From assembly GCA_003661015.1 (NCBI GenBank), contig QMVI01000039.1, positions 1-8,366 on the forward strand: a DNA stretch of 8,366 nt, given 5' to 3'. The position numbers and the translations under genes were made by a program. This DNA is from Methanosarcinales archaeon. GTDB lineage: Archaea > Halobacteriota > Methanosarcinia > DSM-18856 > Methermicoccaceae. Shown one piece after another: positions 5,194 to 8,366 of the stretch. The notes below the pieces were generated by a model. That model saw nothing but the letters and a program-made list of their open reading frames with translations, was not told the origin of the DNA and did not search any database. Every line of letters begins with the position of its first letter. Positions within the stretch are counted from its first letter, which is position 1.

Positions 5194-6228
5194 ATGAAGC
5201 TGATGTGGGTGGTTGTAGTTGTTCTGGTAATGGCCTCTGCGGGAGCAACAGAAGACGTGCTGTCCCAAGCAGATGAGCTCTACAAACAAGGAAAGTACGA
5301 AGAGGCTCTCTCGCTGTATAAAAACATACTATCAACAAATCCAAATGATGTTTATGCATTGTATGCAAAAGGTAATTGTTTGTACAAAATGGGAGATTTT
5401 TTTGGGGCTATTGAGAGCTACCAGAAAGCACTGGAACTCGACCCCCAGAATTATGTGATAATGAACAACCTTGGAAATGCATACTACGCCATAAATGAAT
5501 ATGAAGAGGCTGTGTATTATTATGAGAAGGCGGTTGAAATAAAAGAAGATGAAAAAATACTTGAAAATCTTATAAAAGCCCAAAATGCAATGGGAGACAC
5601 CGAAGGGGCATATAAAACTCTGGAGCTACTAAATGCAATAAGATTGCCACGCTACTTAGAAGAGGCGAAGTCTGCAATGGAGGGGGGAGATTATGAAGAG
5701 GCTGTGTATTATTATGAGAAGGCGGTTGAAATAAAAGAAGACCCCATGGTCTGGTATGAACTTTCCCTTGCACAGTATCTAACGGGGGATGTTGACGGTG
5801 CTGAAGAGAGTATTAAAAACGCTGTTTCTAGTTTAGACCCCATAGGCAACCCCCCAGAAATCCACATACCTGAAGTTGTGAAGACAGGAAAATTAACAAC
5901 CATAAGCATACATGGGGATGGTTCCTATGTCTCACTTGAAATCGAGCCATCTGAAACGGTGTGGGTGAATGGTACCAAATACTACGCACCTGTAATCACA
6001 CCCTCTAATTCAGAAATAAATGTTATTTTTGGAAAGTCTGGTGTGTATGTTGTATCCGTGGGAGTGGGAACAAAAAAGAGCTGGGATGCCGTGGATGTCG
6101 TTGATGCGACGGAGTTTAAAATGCTGTCGTATCAAAAAAGCATTTCTGTGTCATTGTGGATTCTCTCAGTCCTTGTTCTGGGTATGGGAGTGGGTATCAT
6201 CTTACTTCTCAGGGGGCGGTACAGATGA
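5194..6228 (+). CDS. Exported, membrane-anchored TPR protein with C-terminal beta domain
   Basis: A 344-residue surface protein of unrecognised specific function. Residues 1-18 are a signal peptide (KLMWVVVVVLVMASAGA). About 20-215 are tetratricopeptide repeats with canonical positions: YKQGKYEEALSLYKNIL, YKMGDFFGAIESYQKAL, YAINEYEEAVYYYEKAV, an irregular unit at 122-145, MEGGDYEEAVYYYEKAV, and YLTGDVDGAEESIKNAV. About 222-304 look like an Ig-like/beta-sandwich domain (VVKTGKLTTISIHGDG, ending SGVYVVSVGVGTKKSWDAVDV). A transmembrane helix spans about 318-339 and ends in the basic tail RGRYR, placing the TPRs outside the cell. TPRs usually bind other proteins, so it may be the scaffold for the two products encoded downstream. 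ATG at 5194 follows a G-rich Shine-Dalgarno; an in-frame TGA at 5170 rules out a longer start. Its stop overlaps the next ATG as ATGA. Confidence 0.85.
   Translation: MKLMWVVVVVLVMASAGATEDVLSQADELYKQGKYEEALSLYKNILSTNPNDVYALYAKGNCLYKMGDFFGAIESYQKALELDPQNYVIMNNLGNAYYAINEYEEAVYYYEKAVEIKEDEKILENLIKAQNAMGDTEGAYKTLELLNAIRLPRYLEEAKSAMEGGDYEEAVYYYEKAVEIKEDPMVWYELSLAQYLTGDVDGAEESIKNAVSSLDPIGNPPEIHIPEVVKTGKLTTISIHGDGSYVSLEIEPSETVWVNGTKYYAPVITPSNSEINVIFGKSGVYVVSVGVGTKKSWDAVDVVDATEFKMLSYQKSISVSLWILSVLVLGMGVGIILLLRGRYR
5500..5549 (+). repeat. 50-bp perfect direct repeat, copy 1 (TPR gene)
   Basis: Identical at all 50 positions, third codon positions included, to 5692-5741. It encodes YEEAVYYYEKAVEIKE in the third TPR unit. 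The offset is 192 bp, exactly 64 codons, so the frame is preserved. Confidence 0.95.
5692..5741 (+). repeat. 50-bp perfect direct repeat, copy 2 (TPR gene)
   Basis: Second copy of the 5500-5549 repeat, in a later TPR unit. The flanks diverge immediately on both sides (GAA versus GAT codon before, GATGAA versus GACCCC after). This suggests recent duplication or gene conversion limited to one helix pair. Confidence 0.95.
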
Positions 6229-7709
6229 TGCCCAGACTCATGGTCATACTTGTGCTGACAACTGCACTGATGGGGTGTATGCTTTCGATTGCACTTGCAT
6301 ATCCCTACACGACAGATGACCCCATTATAAAAAATGCACTTGATTACTTCAACTCCACTCAGGAGGACGATGGTCGTATTGGTGGATACATGACATCTGA
6401 ATGGGCTCTGATGGCGATTGTTGCCGCGGGAGAGGACCCCACAAAGTATGGCTCTCTTATAGATTACATCAAAAACAACCAGCAACAGATAGACACTGAC
6501 AAGGCAACTGACATCGAAAGACACATCCTCACAATCGTATGCATGGGTGAAGACCCAACAAACTTCACCGGCACGGACTATGTTGCAATGCTGGGTAATC
6601 AATTCAAACAGGGGCAGATAGGAGACCCCACTCTATTGAACGATGATTTCTGGGGCATTATTGCCCTTGTGGCTGCTGGTGTTGACCCTTCCTCATCCAC
6701 CATCATCTCCCAGTCAGTTGAATTCATAAAAGATAACCAGAACCCAGATGGTGGATGGAGCTTGTATGTCGGTGGTGATAGTGATACCGATGACACGGCA
6801 GCAGCAATCATGGCTCTGATCGCAGCGGGAGTTGACCCCTCTTCTGACGAAATAGAAAAGGGTTTTGATTACATAAAAAGCTGTCAGGATTCAACAGGTG
6901 GTTTTTATTCTGATCCTTCGTTTGGAACACAGCCAAGTACAGAATCGACTGCTTGGGTGATTTCAGCCATTCTCGCCGCTGGCGAAGACCCGACATCAAC
7001 AGAGTGGACAAACTCGGGAAACAATCCAGTGGATTTTCTGTTGGGGATGCAGGATAACGATGGTGCCTTTTTCCATCTGCCGCCAAATGTCCGTTCGACA
7101 CCTGTAATGTCAACCTCGTATGCGGTGATTGCACTGTGTGGGAAGTGGTATCCAGTTGTCAGAAGCACAACAACAATATCCGAGCCTTCTTATACGGTAA
7201 GTGAGCCAGAAACAACCATATGGGCAGATAAAGTAAAAGTAAGAGTCGGAGAAAGCATAAATGTTTCTGTATATTATAACGATGTGGAAGAAAGAAGATG
7301 GAGACCTCTACCTGGAGCCGAAGTTATGGTTGGTGGAGAAACATACATAACGAACTCTGAAGGACAAGTGACAATTATATTCACGACTCCTGGCATATAC
7401 GAACTCATAGCAACAAAAGCCCATTATAAGACTAGTGAGAAATTCGTAGTTGAAGTACTGCCTCGACAAACTGAAGAAGAAATAAAAATTGAAAAAACGA
7501 TTGGTAGTGAGACTCCAGAGCTTATTGAGATAAATAGAACAAAAATGTCATCCCTCAACTCAACCTCACCATTGAGTCCAACCATATCCACCCAAGAGTC
7601 CAGTTCAAATACAAAATCTACGAACTCTAATGGAGAAAAGAGTCCATTACCATTTCAATTAACTCTCATCGCCATTGCCATTGTTGTTATGCTGAGGTGG
7701 TTTAAATGA
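6225..7709 (+). CDS. Exported alpha/alpha-toroid (prenyltransferase/squalene-cyclase-like repeat) protein with Ig-like domain and C-terminal anchor
   Basis: A 494-residue surface protein. Residues 1-26 are a signal peptide (MMPRLMVILVLTTALMG through ALA). Residues about 30-312 hold six repeats whose inner helix ends in a phrase like ALVAAGVDP, at about 62, 101, 145, 195, 246 and 300. Glycine-aromatic turns follow several outer helices (NPDGGWS, DSTGGFY, DNDGAFF). Six such repeats suit a closed alpha6-alpha6 barrel as in terpene cyclases, prenyltransferases and transcobalamin. About 328-412 form an Ig-like/carboxypeptidase-regulatory-like domain (PLPGAEVMVGGETYITNSEGQ). A Ser/Thr/Asn-rich stalk follows, then a transmembrane helix (475-490) with tail RWFK. 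DTDDTA at 187-192 matches the class II cyclase acid motif, but export and the surrounding repeat pattern argue for a binding protein. The ATG at 6225 shares ATGA with the TPR stop and follows GGGGG at 6212-6216. Beside a DUF4430 gene, a corrinoid-binding role is plausible but unproven. Confidence 0.86.
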   Translation: MMPRLMVILVLTTALMGCMLSIALAYPYTTDDPIIKNALDYFNSTQEDDGRIGGYMTSEWALMAIVAAGEDPTKYGSLIDYIKNNQQQIDTDKATDIERHILTIVCMGEDPTNFTGTDYVAMLGNQFKQGQIGDPTLLNDDFWGIIALVAAGVDPSSSTIISQSVEFIKDNQNPDGGWSLYVGGDSDTDDTAAAIMALIAAGVDPSSDEIEKGFDYIKSCQDSTGGFYSDPSFGTQPSTESTAWVISAILAAGEDPTSTEWTNSGNNPVDFLLGMQDNDGAFFHLPPNVRSTPVMSTSYAVIALCGKWYPVVRSTTTISEPSYTVSEPETTIWADKVKVRVGESINVSVYYNDVEERRWRPLPGAEVMVGGETYITNSEGQVTIIFTTPGIYELIATKAHYKTSEKFVVEVLPRQTEEEIKIEKTIGSETPELIEINRTKMSSLNSTSPLSPTISTQESSSNTKSTNSNGEKSPLPFQLTLIAIAIVVMLRWFK

Positions 7710-8366
7710 TTGGAATGAAAACAATCGCATTTCTGTTCATCGTGCTGTGTATATGTGGATGCGTTGAGGAAAAGCCACTACTGGAAGAAAAACATCAAGT
7801 TAATCAGACAAACCAGCTAAATCAAACTAATCAAACTTCCTCTGGACAAAAATCTGAGCTCATAGAACAGGTTGAAGAACATAAACGGGAGGTACCAACA
7901 GCGAGGATTGCAGCAACTCTAAACTTCGGGGATGTTGTGTTATTTGACAAAGAGATTGAAATAGAAAATGGCAAAACTTCAGCAATGGAGGCTCTGAGAA
8001 GAGTTGCATCTATCCAGACAGCCTATGGAGGTGGTTTTGTAGAGGCAATAAATGGACATGCCTCTCTTTTCAAAATGGGAAAGAAAGTTGACTGGTTCTA
8101 CACAATAAATGGCTTTATTGCAGATGTTGGGGCAACTCAATACATACTACATCCTGGGGACTTTGAAATATGGGACTACCATAAATGGGAATCATACGGA
8201 AAGGTAGCCATTATAGGTGCATATCCAGAGCCATTTGTGCATGGATACAACGGTGTAGTCAGAAACACAATCATAGTTTATCAAGATGGGCTTAGAGAAG
8301 AGGCAGAAAAATTAAAAGATAGTCTCGAAGATGCAGGAGCTAGAGTAGAGTTAAAACGATGGGAAG
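7706..8366 (+). CDS. DUF4430 (transcobalamin beta-domain-like) lipoprotein, partial at right edge
   Basis: The frame is open for 220 codons to the window edge. The N-terminus MKTIAFLFIVLCICGC has a lipobox-like end with the probable lipid-anchored cysteine C19. It is followed by an Asn/Gln/Thr linker (about 31-45, NQTNQLNQTNQT, with N-glycosylation sequons). About 72-160 is a DUF4430 domain, visible as GKTSAMEALRRVA, FVEAINGHASLFKMG, VDWFYTINGFIADVGATQY and LHPGDFEIWDYHKWE. This fold is the C-terminal beta domain of transcobalamin and intrinsic factor. Residues from about 165 (VAIIGAYPEPFVHGYNG, then an amphipathic helix) begin a further domain I recognise only as an archaeal companion of DUF4430; it is cut off. 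ATG at 7706 overlaps the toroid gene's TGA as ATGA, with GAGGTG (7694-7699) as ribosome binding site. Ligand capture at the cell surface together with the toroid protein is the likely role. Confidence 0.88.
   Translation, partial: MIGMKTIAFLFIVLCICGCVEEKPLLEEKHQVNQTNQLNQTNQTSSGQKSELIEQVEEHKREVPTARIAATLNFGDVVLFDKEIEIENGKTSAMEALRRVASIQTAYGGGFVEAINGHASLFKMGKKVDWFYTINGFIADVGATQYILHPGDFEIWDYHKWESYGKVAIIGAYPEPFVHGYNGVVRNTIIVYQDGLREEAEKLKDSLEDAGARVELKRWE

Noticed and set aside
6156..6224. A longer start for the toroid protein at ATG 6156.
   Set aside because: It would overlap the TPR gene by 73 bp and put 23 non-conserved residues before a clear signal peptide. ATG 6225 has a Shine-Dalgarno and the ATGA overlap.
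6225..7190. Calling the toroid protein a squalene-hopene cyclase or protein prenyltransferase.
   Set aside because: It has a signal peptide and surface anchor, is far shorter over the barrel than squalene cyclases, and lies next to a DUF4430 gene; the shared repeats reflect fold rather than catalysis.
1..8366. CRISPR arrays, insertion sequences, rRNA genes or attachment sites.
   Set aside because: No repeat-spacer arrays, transposase-like frames, terminal inverted repeats or rRNA-like sequence were seen; the only long direct repeat is within the TPR gene.

Overview
This is archaeal DNA, most likely from a euryarchaeote of the methanogen/ANME type. The evidence is a Cdc48/VAT-type AAA ATPase, a UbiA-family enzyme of archaeal ether-lipid synthesis, an archaeal-type phosphoserine phosphatase, an archaeal COG1340-type coiled-coil protein, TATA-box promoters with very short leaders, and overlapping Shine-Dalgarno-led genes. 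I cannot fix the genus from this window.

Layout. (1) 1-861, minus: the N-terminal 285 or so residues of Cdc48, running off the left edge. (2) 862-930: a compact divergent promoter. (3) 931-2690, plus: nadA (quinolinate synthase), then a geranylgeranylglyceryl-phosphate geranylgeranyltransferase overlapping it by 13 bp. (4) 2691-2782: a promoter and ribosome binding site leading into serB (2783-3460). serB keeps all its catalytic motifs in one frame but carries two in-frame TAG codons. It overlaps a coiled-coil gene by 16 bp. (5) 4269-5054, minus: a TIM-barrel sugar isomerase/AP-endonuclease-like protein, convergent with and overlapping the coiled-coil gene. (6) 5055-5193: an AT-rich divergent promoter and a leader that may be structured or hold a mini-ORF. 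(7) 5194 to the right edge, plus: three exported proteins joined by two ATGA start/stop overlaps. They are a membrane-anchored TPR protein, a membrane-anchored alpha/alpha-toroid protein with six repeats, and a DUF4430 lipoprotein that runs off the window.

Two points stand out. First, serB reads as a complete enzyme only if TAG is a sense codon. One TAG is the third codon after a well-placed ribosome binding site. The other falls where I recall a lysine or arginine in relatives. All seven gene ends visible in the window use TAA or TGA. This pattern fits TAG decoded as pyrrolysine, although a decayed gene is not excluded. Second, the last operon encodes, as separate surface proteins, the two domain types that form vertebrate transcobalamin/intrinsic factor (an alpha6-alpha6 barrel and a DUF4430-type beta domain), plus a TPR partner. 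I infer a split, cell-surface corrinoid-capture (or other ligand-capture) complex. Pyrrolysine and corrinoids are both central to methylamine-dependent methanogenesis, so the two observations would fit a methylotrophic lifestyle, but that link is inference.
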